Positions 12,732-20,555 of a stretch of 33,396 bases of DNA are shown piece after piece (the first letter of the stretch is position 1; each line of letters begins with the position of its first letter). Made by a program: the position numbers and the translations under genes. This DNA comes from an uncultured Collinsella sp. (lineage in GTDB: Bacteria > Actinomycetota > Coriobacteriia > Coriobacteriales > Coriobacteriaceae), in the NCBI GenBank assembly GCA_900552155.1, contig URYU01000003.1, forward strand, positions 1 through 33,396, given 5' to 3'. A model generated the notes under the pieces. It saw only the letters and a program-made list of their open reading frames with translations. It did not search any database and had not been told where the DNA came from.

Positions 12732-14180
12732 TTAGCGGCGCTCGAGGACCGCTACGGTTTCGGTGTGGTCGGTATGGGGGAACATGTCGACGGGCGTGAT
12801 CTTGAGCAGGCGATAGCCTCCGCCGAGGAGCTGGTGCAGGTCGCGCTCTTGGGTCACGGGGTTGCAGCTGATATAGGTGATGCGGCGTGGCTTAAGCGCG
12901 CAGGCGGCTTCGAGGAACTCGGGGGTGGAGCCGGCTCGCGGCGGATCGATGGAAAGGACGTCGACGCGCTCGTTGTTGTCGGCGGCATCCAGGATGTAGT
13001 CGGTGGCATCGTCGGCCATAAACCAGGCGCTGCGGGTAAGACCGTTGAGCTCGGCATTGCGGCGTGCATCGGCAATGCCTGCCGGGTTGCGCTCCACGCC
13101 GAGCAGCATGATGCCGATACCCTTGTTCTGGGCATCTTTAGCTGCGCAAAGACCGATGGTGCCGCTGCCGCAGTAAGCATCCATGAGCACATCGCCCTGG
13201 TGCAGATCCATGCCGTCGATAGCGAGCTGATAGAGCAGCTCGGTCTGCTGCGGGTTGGTCTGGTAGAACGCGGTGGGGGAGATATCGAACTCGCAGCCGA
13301 GCAGCTGGTCGCGCATGCACTCGGCGCCATATACAATGCGAGTTTCCTCGCCGAGGATGGCGTTGCCGGGACGTCCGTTGATGTTTTGGGCGACGGTGAC
13401 GATGCGCGGATCGAGTGCAGCGACGGCCTTAAAGAAATCCTGTGCATGCGGCAGGTCGCGCTGGGCGGTCACGAGGGTGACCATGATCTGGTCGGTGCGC
13501 CAGCCGCAGCGAACGACGGCATAGCGAAGCAAGCCCAGGTGCTTGTCCTCGTTAAAGGCGGGAATGTGCAGGCGCTCAGCTTCACGCGCGATGCCGTTAA
13601 GGATCTGTCGGGCGCCCGGTGCCTCGACAGGGCATTCGGGAACAGCAACGATTCTGTGCGTGCCACGTTCAAAAAAGCCGCATCGAACAGAGCCCTCTTT
13701 GCCGGGAGCAAAGGGAGTGGCGGCCTTATGGCGAAACCCGCGCGGCGCAGGATATTTGCCTGGGTCGCCCAGGGTGACGCCCATACCGCGAATGGGGTCG
13801 ACGCAAATACCCTCGCGCTCGCAAAGAGCAGCAAAAAGCTCCTCCATGGCAGCCTGCTTAGCTGCCAACTGCTTTTTATAAGGACGATTGAGCGTCGTGC
13901 ACCCACCGCAGGCTTTCATGATGGAACAGGGAGACTTGGGATCCACAGCCTTACGCGCAGACGAAACCGAATCATTATGCGGGCGTTTGGAACGAGTCCG
14001 AGGCGCTTTGTCCCCGCCTCGACGAGAGTCAGAACGCTTGGTCTTAGCCCTGCTCTTGGTCGATTTGCTTTTTGCAGCTTTAGAAGACTTGGATTTCGTA
14101 GAAGATTTCTCCTCCTTCGACCCCTCAGCCGCCTCCACCAAAGCACGACGAGCCCTACGCTCCGCACGAGATTCTGCCAT
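12732..14180 (-). CDS. rlmD: 23S rRNA (uracil-5-)-methyltransferase, RlmD/RumA type
   Basis: This SAM-dependent enzyme makes 5-methyluridine in rRNA. It is 482 residues. The iron-sulfur cysteines are C85, C91 and C94 (CSIMKACGGC), with C183 (PECPVE). SAM motif I is DAYCGSGTIG (334-343). FYQTNP is at 305-310, DPPRAG at 412-417, and the catalytic cysteine is C439 in SCNPVTQERDL. The frame is open 56 codons further, but ATG 14180 has TGGAG 6 nt before it. Residues about 20-70 form a Lys/Ser/Arg-rich low-complexity tail that replaces the usual N-terminal TRAM domain. Whether it modifies U747, U1939 or both (as the Gram-positive RlmCD does) cannot be told. Confidence 0.9.
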   Translation of the reverse strand: MAESRAERRARRALVEAAEGSKEEKSSTKSKSSKAAKSKSTKSRAKTKRSDSRRGGDKAPRTRSKRPHNDSVSSARKAVDPKSPCSIMKACGGCTTLNRPYKKQLAAKQAAMEELFAALCEREGICVDPIRGMGVTLGDPGKYPAPRGFRHKAATPFAPGKEGSVRCGFFERGTHRIVAVPECPVEAPGARQILNGIAREAERLHIPAFNEDKHLGLLRYAVVRCGWRTDQIMVTLVTAQRDLPHAQDFFKAVAALDPRIVTVAQNINGRPGNAILGEETRIVYGAECMRDQLLGCEFDISPTAFYQTNPQQTELLYQLAIDGMDLHQGDVLMDAYCGSGTIGLCAAKDAQNKGIGIMLLGVERNPAGIADARRNAELNGLTRSAWFMADDATDYILDAADNNERVDVLSIDPPRAGSTPEFLEAACALKPRRITYISCNPVTQERDLHQLLGGGYRLLKITPVDMFPHTDHTETVAVLERR

Positions 14181-14298
14181 CAATAACTCCACTAATTCAT
14201 GAATTAAAGCTGCAAGTATTGTACCGTGCCAAGCTAGCAGACGATATGCAAGCGGTTTAATCGTGTCAGTGATAAGCCCAGCGGCGGGCAAACTCGCC

Positions 14299-14327
14299 TT
14301 GTGCTCTATCACGCTAAAGTGTATGAT
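14299..14327 (+). promoter_or_regulatory. Candidate promoter of the amino acid ABC operon
   Basis: TTGTGC (14299-14304), exactly 17 nt, then TATGAT (14322-14327). Transcription would start near 14334. A TAAAGTG half-site (14315-14321) fills the end of the spacer, next to the -10. Confidence 0.55.
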
Positions 14328-14345
14328 TCTGAACGTTACATGACT

Positions 14346-14365
14346 CACTTTACTTAACTAAAGTG
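14346..14365. promoter_or_regulatory. Operator-like inverted repeat before the ABC operon
   Basis: CACTTTA (14346-14352), CTTAAC, TAAAGTG (14359-14365) is a perfect 7-bp inverted repeat just after the predicted transcription start and 19 nt before the start codon. A third copy of the half-site lies in the promoter spacer at 14315-14321. This is the layout of a repressor operator. The cognate regulator is not in the window. Confidence 0.5.
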
Positions 14366-14383
14366 CCACCAAGGGGGAATACC

Positions 14384-15244
14384 ATGAATACCGATATGTC
14401 TCGTCGTCAGTTTGTTGGTCTAGCCGGCTCGTTTGCCACGGTGCTCGGCCTTGGTCTTGTCGGCTGCGGCGGTGGTGCCGGCAAGGGCTCTGCTGCCGGA
14501 TCTACCGCGGCCAAGGATGTAAAGGGCGCTGCGGAGTCCAAGAAGCTCGTGGTGGGCTTTGATAAGTCCTATCCTCCGTACGGCTTTGTGGGCGACGACG
14601 GCGAGTACACCGGCTTTGATCTCGATCTGGCCAAGGCTGTTGCCGATAAGCAGGGCTGGGAGGTCAAATACGAGGCCATCGACTGGGACGCTAAAGACAC
14701 GCTGCTCAACTCGGGCGCCATCAACTGCATCTGGAACGGCTTTACCATGGAGGGCCGCGAGGACGACTACACGTTCTCCGAGCCGTATATGCTCAACGAG
14801 CAGGTGCTGGTGGTAAAGAAGCATGCGGGCATCAAGAGCTGGGATGATCTTGCTGGAAAGACCGTGATTACCCAGACCGATTCCGCTGCGCAGGATGTGC
14901 TCGAGGGTGACCAGAAGGATCTGGCGGCGACGTTTGCCACGCTCGACACGATCGGCGAGTACAATACGGCTTTTATGCAGCTCGAGAGCGGCGCGGTCGA
15001 TGCCGTGGCTTGCGACCTTTCGATTGCCCAGTACCAGCTTGCCGCCAAGTCCGATGCCTATACACAGCTTGATGAGCCGCTGTCCAGCGAGCACTACGCC
15101 GTCGGCTTTAAGAAGGGCGACACCAAGTCGGCCGACGCCGTGACCGAGTCGCTCAAGGCGCTCTACGAGGACGGCACGGTCAAGGACCTGTGCGACAAGT
15201 ATTCAAGCTATGGTCTATCTTTCGATAATTGGGTGCTCAAGTAA
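14384..15244 (+). CDS. Amino acid ABC transporter substrate-binding lipoprotein
   Basis: This is the extracytoplasmic solute receptor of a polar amino acid importer (SBP_bac_3 family). It is 286 residues. The N-terminus has a twin-arginine-like SRRQF (R7, R8), a hydrophobic core and the lipobox LVGC with C28, so it is probably a Tat- or Sec-exported lipoprotein. A Gly/Ala/Ser-rich linker follows. The mature domain begins KKLVVGFDKSYPPYGFVG and has the family stretch YTGFDLDLAKAVA. ATG 14384 is chosen because AAGGGGG (14371-14377) lies 6 nt before it and the signal peptide begins there. The stop codon overlaps the permease start, so the two are translationally coupled. Confidence 0.93.
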   Translation: MNTDMSRRQFVGLAGSFATVLGLGLVGCGGGAGKGSAAGSTAAKDVKGAAESKKLVVGFDKSYPPYGFVGDDGEYTGFDLDLAKAVADKQGWEVKYEAIDWDAKDTLLNSGAINCIWNGFTMEGREDDYTFSEPYMLNEQVLVVKKHAGIKSWDDLAGKTVITQTDSAAQDVLEGDQKDLAATFATLDTIGEYNTAFMQLESGAVDAVACDLSIAQYQLAAKSDAYTQLDEPLSSEHYAVGFKKGDTKSADAVTESLKALYEDGTVKDLCDKYSSYGLSFDNWVLK

Positions 15245-15897
15245 TGTCTATTCAGGTCATGATGCAGATGCTTGGCCAGGGATTCTTGGTCAGCTTGCAG
15301 CTGTTTGTGTTGACGCTGCTCGGGTCGATTCCGTTGGGAATCCCCGTGGCGTTCATGCGCATGAGCAAAATTGCGCCGCTCCGCTGGATTGCGCGCATCT
15401 ACATTTCGGTGATGCGCGGCACGCCGCTCATGCTGCAGATGTTTGCCATCTACTTTGCCCCGTACTACGTGTTCGGCATCTCGCTCACGCCCGATTCCAA
15501 GTGGACGGCGTGCGTTGTGGCGTTCATCATCAACTACGCCGGCTACTTTGCCGAGATCTATCGCTCGGGCCTGCAGTCCATTCCGCGCGGTCAATACGAG
15601 GCCGCCGAGGTGCTGGGTTACTCTCGTCTGCAGACGTTTTTGTACATCGTGATGCCGCAGGTCGCCAAACGCATTTTGCCGGCGATGGGCAACGAGATCA
15701 TCACGCTGGTCAAGGACACGTCGCTGGCGTTTGCCATTGGCGTGGGGGAGATGTTCTCGACGGCCAAGGCGCTGGTCGCCTCGCAGGTGAGCATGGTGCC
15801 GTTTGCAATCGCGGCGCTGATTTACTGGGTCTTTAACTTTGTGGTTGAGATGCTGCTGGGCGCTGCCGAGAAAAAATTGGATTACTACCATGATTAA
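15244..15897 (+). CDS. Amino acid ABC transporter permease
   Basis: This is an integral membrane subunit of the importer, of the HisM/GlnP family, 217 residues with about five hydrophobic segments. The cytoplasmic EAA loop that contacts the ATPase is visible as EAAEVLGYSRLQTFLYIVMP. MRGTPLMLQ is the typical family sequence before it. The ATG overlaps the preceding TAA (TAATG), and there is no strong Shine-Dalgarno, in keeping with coupled translation. The 3' end overlaps the ATPase gene by 8 nt. Confidence 0.93.
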   Translation: MSIQVMMQMLGQGFLVSLQLFVLTLLGSIPLGIPVAFMRMSKIAPLRWIARIYISVMRGTPLMLQMFAIYFAPYYVFGISLTPDSKWTACVVAFIINYAGYFAEIYRSGLQSIPRGQYEAAEVLGYSRLQTFLYIVMPQVAKRILPAMGNEIITLVKDTSLAFAIGVGEMFSTAKALVASQVSMVPFAIAALIYWVFNFVVEMLLGAAEKKLDYYHD

Positions 15898-16654
15898 TTC
15901 GGTAATGGATATAGCGAACGCACGCAAGGCGTTTGGCGGCAATGAGGTGCTCAAGGATATCTCGTTCGAGGTAAAGCGCGGCGAGGTCGTGGCGATTATC
16001 GGGCCTTCGGGCGGCGGTAAGTCCACGCTTCTGCGCTGCGCCACACTGCTCGAGACACTCGACGGTGGTTCGCTTTCGTTTGGCGACCTTGCCGTTGCGA
16101 CGGACGCGGGGTCGGGTGCGGTATATGCGAAAGGCGACGTGCCCAAGCAGGCACGCTCGCGATTTGGCCTGGTGTTTCAGAACTACAATCTGTTTCCGCA
16201 CTATACCGTGATGAAAAACATCACCGATGCTCCGGTTCGCGTACTCAAGCGCCCGCGCGAGCAGGCCGAAGCGCGTGCGCGTGAGCTGATCGCGCAGATG
16301 GGGCTTACGGGCAACGAGAACAAGGTACCATGTGAGCTTTCGGGTGGTCAGCAACAGCGCGTGAGCATCGCCCGCGCCTTGGCGCTCGACCCGGAGATCC
16401 TGTTCTTTGACGAGCCGACTTCGGCGCTCGATCCCGAGCTAACGGCCGAGGTGCTGCGTGTCATTAAAGACCTTGCCGCGCAGGATATGACGATGGTAAT
16501 CGTGACCCACGCGATGCGGTTTGCGCGCGATGTTGCCGACCGCGTGGTCTTTATGGACGGCGGCCGCATTGTCGAGGAGGGTCCGGCCGAGCAGGTTATC
16601 GACCATCCGCGCGAGCAACGCACCCGTGAGTTCTTGAGCCGTATCGAGGAGTAG
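15890..16654 (+). CDS. Amino acid ABC transporter ATP-binding protein
   Basis: This is the cytoplasmic ATPase of the importer, of the GlnQ/HisP type, 254 residues. Walker A is GPSGGGKST, the Q-loop is FQNYNLFPHYTV, the ABC signature is LSGGQQQR, Walker B is ILFFDEPTSALDP, and the switch histidine is in IVTHAM. An insertion-like stretch (GDLAVATDAGSGAVYAKGDV) precedes the Q-loop and is somewhat longer than in the E. coli proteins. The start is ATG 15890, inside the permease gene. ATG 15905 is an alternative; neither has a clear Shine-Dalgarno. It is the last gene of the operon. Confidence 0.93.
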   Translation: MINSVMDIANARKAFGGNEVLKDISFEVKRGEVVAIIGPSGGGKSTLLRCATLLETLDGGSLSFGDLAVATDAGSGAVYAKGDVPKQARSRFGLVFQNYNLFPHYTVMKNITDAPVRVLKRPREQAEARARELIAQMGLTGNENKVPCELSGGQQQRVSIARALALDPEILFFDEPTSALDPELTAEVLRVIKDLAAQDMTMVIVTHAMRFARDVADRVVFMDGGRIVEEGPAEQVIDHPREQRTREFLSRIEE

Positions 16655-16675
16655 GCTCAACCATGTATTGAGATG

Positions 16676-16714
16676 AAGCCGCCGCGGGTCTTATGGTCTG
16701 CGGCGGCTTTTATT
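16676..16714 (+). terminator. Intrinsic terminator of the ABC operon
   Basis: AAGCCGCCGC / GCGGCGGCTT form a perfect 10-bp stem with a 14-nt loop, followed by TTATTT. It lies 21 nt after the ATPase stop codon. Confidence 0.9.
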
Positions 16715-16951
16715 TGTATCGATGGGGTTTAATAATCGCCCCACAAGCTTGTCTCTTCCTCTCGCCGCCTGTATCCATACGTGCGCCGAAAGGTATGCAT
16801 GGACAGCCGCCCGTGAGGGTAGGGTGGTGGCATAGGACATTTGGAGGGTGAGTCGGCTCGGCTGCCGACCATGCTGCTCCCGGGATGGCACCGACCGCGA
16901 ACTCTCCCCGTTGGCGTCGCGCAATGCGCGCGGCCCTGCAAGGAGGTCATC

Positions 16952-19027
16952 ATGGGTGCTCCCAAGACCGGTAATGTAAGGAACGTGGTGCTCGTAGGCC
17001 AAGGCGGGGTGGGCAAGACTTCACTCGCCGAGGCCATGCTCCACCTTTCCGGCAAGACCGCCCGCCTGGGCGGACACGACGGCACCAAGCCCACGCTCGA
17101 CTATGACCCCGAAGAGGTCAAGCGTGCATTTTCCATCTCGACCACCATTGCGCCGATCGACTGGAAGGGCGCGCGCATCAATGTGCTCGATGCCCCGTGC
17201 TACCCCGATTTTATCGGCGACGCCTTTGCCGCGATGAGCGTCTGCGAGACGGCTCTGTTTGTGGTCGATGCCGAGGCCGGCCCGCAGCCTACGACGGTTA
17301 AGCTCTGGTATGCCGCCGAGGACCTGCGCCTGGCGCGTGCGGTGTTCGTAAACCGCCTGTCGCGCTCCGAGGCCAGCTTTGCGACCACGATGGACCTGCT
17401 GCAAGAGCGCTTTGGCACGCGCCTGGGCGCCGTGACCCTTCCCTGGGGCGAGGGCGAGGACTTTGATGGCATCATCGACCTGGTGCGCATGAAGGCACGC
17501 CATTGCAACGGCACCGAAGCCGTTGAGTCGGAGATTCCTGAGGAGTATCGTGCCCAGGCCGAGGAGGCCCATGACCATCTGTGCGAGCTGGTGGCCGAGG
17601 CTGACGACGAGCTGATGATGAAGTACTTGGAAGGCGAGGAGACGCTGACACAGGAGGAGCTCGAAGGCCTGCTGTCGAAGGCGATCGCCGAGCGCATCTT
17701 TGTGCCGGTCTTTGCGGGCGATTGCATTAAGGAGCAGGGCGTCAACTCGCTGATGGACGATATCGCCACATACTTCCCGGCGCCGACGGATTACGGCGAG
17801 ATGCCGCTCATCGACGGTGATTCGCTTAAGATCTCGAGTGACGATGACCGTCCGGTGGCGTTTGTGTTTAAGACTCTGGCCGATCCGCAGCAGGGTCGTA
17901 TCAGCTTTATCAAGGTGCTGACGGGAACGCATGAGCCGGGCTTCGAGCTGATCAATGCACGTACGCGCAAGGGCGAGCGTTTGGCTCACCTGTATGTGAT
18001 GTGCGGCCGTGACATGACCGAGGTCGGCCACGCTTATGCCGGCGATATCATCGTGGCACCCAAGCTGGCGGCCGAGACGGGCGATACGCTCTCGATTACC
18101 GGCAAGGTCGAGGCTGCGGCGTTTAAGTTTCCCAACTCGCAGTACCGCATCGCCATTGAGGCCGAGAATCGCGGCGACGAAGAGAAGCTCTACACGTTTA
18201 TCGAGAAGGCCTGCAAGGCCGATCCGACCATGAGCATCGACCGCGACGAGGAGACCGGTCAGACCATCATTTCGGCGGTGGGCGAGGCACAGGTTTCGGT
18301 CCTGCTCAATCGCCTTGAGGACCGTACCAAGGTCGCGGCCAAGAGCGTGCCGATTCGTATTCCGTATCGCGAGACCATTCGCCGCACGGCGAGCGCACAG
18401 GGCCGCCACAAGAAGCAGACCGGCGGCGCCGGCCAGTATGGTGACTGCTGGCTGCGCGTTGAGCCGCTCATTGGGCCCGACGGTATGAGCGACGGCTATG
18501 AGTTTGTGGACGAGGTCGTAGGCGGCCGTATTCCGCGCTCGCTGATTCCCGCCGTGGACAAGGGCGTCCAGGAGACCATGAAGGACGGCATCATTGCCGG
18601 CTACCCGCTCACGGGCATTCGCGTGGCTGTGTACGACGGCTCGTATCACAGCGTCGACTCCAACGAGATGGCGTTCCGCGCGGCGGCTCGCATCGGCCTG
18701 CGCAAGGCATGCGCCGATGCCGACCCGGTGGTGCTGGAGCCCATCGAGGAAATCACCGTGACTATCCCCGAGAGCTACGCCGGCGCCGTGATGGGCGACA
18801 TCTCGGCCTCGCGTGGTCGCGTGACGGGCATGGAGACCGATGAGCGCGGAGACACCGTGGTCATTGCCCAGGCGCCGCTGGCCGAGCTGACGGATTATTC
18901 GACGCGCCTGCGCTCCATCACGCGCGGCACGGGCGACTTTACCATGAAGCCCGCGGGCTATGAGCAGGTGCCTTATGACGTTCAGGCCAAACTGGTCGAG
19001 CGCTATGAGGAGGGCCGCGCCAAGTAA
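16952..19027 (+). CDS. EF-G-like translational GTPase paralogue with degenerate G motifs
   Basis: This is a 691-residue, five-domain relative of elongation factor G (EF-G2 group). The P-loop is GQGGVGKT (16-23). The G3 motif reads D80-A-P-C83-Y84 where EF-G has DTPGH, so both the invariant glycine and the catalytic histidine are replaced. G4 reads N134-R-L-S137 in place of NKxD. Domain IV and the C-terminal domain are intact (GRHKKQTGGAGQYGDCW, SASRGRVTGMETD). AGGAGG (16941-16946) is 5 nt before ATG 16952. The frame is open upstream, but that part does not look like protein. The 237-nt upstream gap holds a 6-bp hairpin (GTCGGC/GCCGAC, 16852-16869) and no clear promoter. It is not the main EF-G; the role is unknown. 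Confidence 0.85.
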   Translation: MGAPKTGNVRNVVLVGQGGVGKTSLAEAMLHLSGKTARLGGHDGTKPTLDYDPEEVKRAFSISTTIAPIDWKGARINVLDAPCYPDFIGDAFAAMSVCETALFVVDAEAGPQPTTVKLWYAAEDLRLARAVFVNRLSRSEASFATTMDLLQERFGTRLGAVTLPWGEGEDFDGIIDLVRMKARHCNGTEAVESEIPEEYRAQAEEAHDHLCELVAEADDELMMKYLEGEETLTQEELEGLLSKAIAERIFVPVFAGDCIKEQGVNSLMDDIATYFPAPTDYGEMPLIDGDSLKISSDDDRPVAFVFKTLADPQQGRISFIKVLTGTHEPGFELINARTRKGERLAHLYVMCGRDMTEVGHAYAGDIIVAPKLAAETGDTLSITGKVEAAAFKFPNSQYRIAIEAENRGDEEKLYTFIEKACKADPTMSIDRDEETGQTIISAVGEAQVSVLLNRLEDRTKVAAKSVPIRIPYRETIRRTASAQGRHKKQTGGAGQYGDCWLRVEPLIGPDGMSDGYEFVDEVVGGRIPRSLIPAVDKGVQETMKDGIIAGYPLTGIRVAVYDGSYHSVDSNEMAFRAAARIGLRKACADADPVVLEPIEEITVTIPESYAGAVMGDISASRGRVTGMETDERGDTVVIAQAPLAELTDYSTRLRSITRGTGDFTMKPAGYEQVPYDVQAKLVERYEEGRAK

Positions 19028-19061
19028 CGCGTGACTTTGCCTGCAACATATATGCCGATGT

Positions 19062-19097
19062 AAGGGCCGCTCTGGGCAATCCAGGGCGGCCCTTTTT
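19062..19097 (+). terminator. Intrinsic terminator after the EF-G-like gene
   Basis: AAGGGCCGC / GCGGCCCTT with an inner TCTGG/CCAGG stem (one mismatch) is followed by TTTTT at 19093-19097. Confidence 0.88.
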
Positions 19098-19131
19098 GAT
19101 CCCTAGGGGACGGAGGAAAACGGATCATTTT
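19095..19131. repeat. Short palindromic element with a GGGGACGGAGG loop
   Basis: TGATCC (19097-19102) and GGATCA (19122-19127) flank a purine-rich loop containing GGGGACGGAGG (19106-19116); the arms extend imperfectly by TTT/ATTT. It abuts the preceding terminator. Its plan (small stem, G-rich loop, intergenic) resembles the GGGACAGG-loop repeats elsewhere in the window, but the sequence is different and only one copy is present here. Confidence 0.4.
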
Positions 19132-19156
19132 AGGTTCGGGGGCAGCTTGGACGGCC

Positions 19157-20140
19157 CTAGTCCCCCGAGGCCTGGTTGCGGCCGGTGGCATAGTCGATCT
19201 GCACATGCGGCTGCAGGTTGTAGCAGTACACGTGGAAGCAGAGGGTCTGGCCGTGGTCCTCGACCGATTGCGCCTCAAGGCGTACGCCACGGCAGACAAG
19301 TTCCTCTTCGTTATACATGGGCGTGACGCGGTAGAGCACATGGTTACCCGTATCGCGAATATAGTTGAGAATCTGCTCTTCAAACGGCAGCATGCCCGTT
19401 TCGTTGAGATAGCGCGTGCCGGTGAGGAGATTTTTGCGGTTGGCGTTTTCGCCGCAGAGCGACCAGGCGATAAGGTGGCAGCGGTTGTACAGGCTCTGGC
19501 CCGGAATAAAGTCGTAGCGCTGCTGGTGCCAGCCGGCGGGGTGGATGCGCGAGATATCGCCGCGCTCGCCTTGACCAAGCGATTCGGGGCCCACGCAGGC
19601 GAGCGCTTTGCGGGTGCGGCCCAAGCTGTCGAGCTTGGAGAACTTCTTAAAGCAACCCTCTTCTGTAGCGCGCTCGTATTCATCGAGCGTGAATGACGGC
19701 GTGCCGAGCGGGTGCGTGCTGTCAGTACGCAGGGCAACGTAGGGGTTGCCGGCGTAGTCGGGAATGCTGCTGAGATATACGCCGCGGGCGCGGTCGAGAT
19801 CGGGGTTTTCGACCTCGTCGATAGGGGTGGCGGCACTGTCCGCGGAGGCGTCGTCACCGGTGTCGGTCGCGGCGGAATCGGAGTCATCGCCAGCGTCCTG
19901 GCTATTTTGAGGGTCCGAGGAGCTCGCTGTTCCCGATTCGAGCCGGGCAACCAGGTCTGCCTCGTCGTCGGTGCGGCTGGGACTCTCGTTTTGTTTTTCG
20001 GCCAGAGCCGCCGCCTGCTCATCGCTTTGCGGCGATAACAACTTGGGCGCTCCGTCGAGCGACCCTGTGAACAGCGCAAACCCCAGCACCACGGCGGTGC
20101 CGATGGAAAGTACTTGCTTGTAGGCGGACTTGCGCGACAT
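19157..20140 (-). CDS. Exported or membrane-anchored DNA/RNA non-specific endonuclease
   Basis: This is a 327-residue protein with an N-terminal hydrophobic signal or anchor (about 9-27). A long acidic Ala/Ser/Asp linker (about 38-112) is probably disordered and places the enzyme away from the membrane. The C-terminal nuclease domain has Y218-N-R-C-H222-L-I-A-W, where H222 fits the catalytic histidine of the DRGH motif in EndA/NucA-type beta-beta-alpha-metal nucleases. It continues with the metal-site asparagines in CGENANRKNLLTGTRYLN (N234, N237). The Gly of DRGH is a Cys here. AGGAG lies 5 nt before the ATG. It may serve nutrient DNA breakdown or DNA processing. It is transcribed alone, divergent from fba. 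Confidence 0.85.
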   Translation of the reverse strand: MSRKSAYKQVLSIGTAVVLGFALFTGSLDGAPKLLSPQSDEQAAALAEKQNESPSRTDDEADLVARLESGTASSSDPQNSQDAGDDSDSAATDTGDDASADSAATPIDEVENPDLDRARGVYLSSIPDYAGNPYVALRTDSTHPLGTPSFTLDEYERATEEGCFKKFSKLDSLGRTRKALACVGPESLGQGERGDISRIHPAGWHQQRYDFIPGQSLYNRCHLIAWSLCGENANRKNLLTGTRYLNETGMLPFEEQILNYIRDTGNHVLYRVTPMYNEEELVCRGVRLEAQSVEDHGQTLCFHVYCYNLQPHVQIDYATGRNQASGD

Positions 20141-20336
20141 GGAGGCTCCTGGATGGACGGTTGGGAATCTACCAGTCTAGCAGGAGCCGGCAGGGGCCGT
20201 TCTGTCGAACAAATACTCAAGATTAGGGATAGACGCTACTGATTCATTTGCCTCATATTTGACGTATGGCTAGATCGAGGTGGGGTCGAGCCAGTTGAAC
20301 TTGCACTCCGTTTTGGTTGAGAGCGGCTGACAGACA

Positions 20337-20372
20337 AGGGCGTCCGCATGGGTTGCGGGCGCCCTATTTTTA
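20337..20372 (+). terminator. Intrinsic terminator with no gene before it, in the fba leader region
   Basis: AGGGCGTCCGC / GCGGGCGCCCT (11 bp with one G-U pair, loop ATGGGTT) is followed by ATTTTT. No coding gene on the plus strand precedes it back to 19027, so it either ends a short untranslated RNA started in 20141-20336 or acts as a conditional attenuator for fba. Apart from this, 20141-20336 shows nothing that I can name. Confidence 0.75.
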
Positions 20373-20433
20373 CGGGTAAACGGTCGGAAAAGTCAGGTGA
20401 ACGGGCAAATCGGAACATTTCAAACGAAATATC

Positions 20434-20457
20434 ATACGGACATCCGAATATACGGAC
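20434..20457. promoter_or_regulatory. Direct repeat upstream of fba, possible regulator site
   Basis: ATACGGAC occurs at 20434-20441 and again at 20450-20457, a 16-bp period. The first copy is part of the small palindrome CGGACATCCG (20437-20446). About 100 nt before the fba start. No regulator can be named. Confidence 0.3.
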
Positions 20458-20479
20458 GTTTGTGATAACCAAGTTGTCG

Positions 20480-20522
20480 ATCAAGAACGGCGACCGGCAC
20501 CCCCTGTGCGGTCGCCACTTGA
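20480..20522 (+). promoter_or_regulatory. Long hairpin in the fba leader
   Basis: GGCGACCGGCAC (20489-20500) pairs with GTGCGGTCGCC (20506-20516) with one bulged G, and the stem is continued by ATCAAG / CTTGAT outside small internal loops. No U tract follows, so it is not a terminator. It ends 19 nt before the fba Shine-Dalgarno and probably stabilises or regulates the mRNA. Confidence 0.55.
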
Positions 20523-20555
20523 TACATCCAGTGGAGACAACAGGAGGCAAACACT

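Noticed and set aside
12663..14186. A 507-codon plus-strand frame opposite rlmD
   Set aside because: rlmD on the minus strand has all the catalytic and iron-sulfur motifs. The plus frame has no motifs.
17021..18649. A 542-codon open frame antisense to the EF-G-like gene
   Set aside because: Same cause as for ftsH; no Shine-Dalgarno and no recognisable domain.
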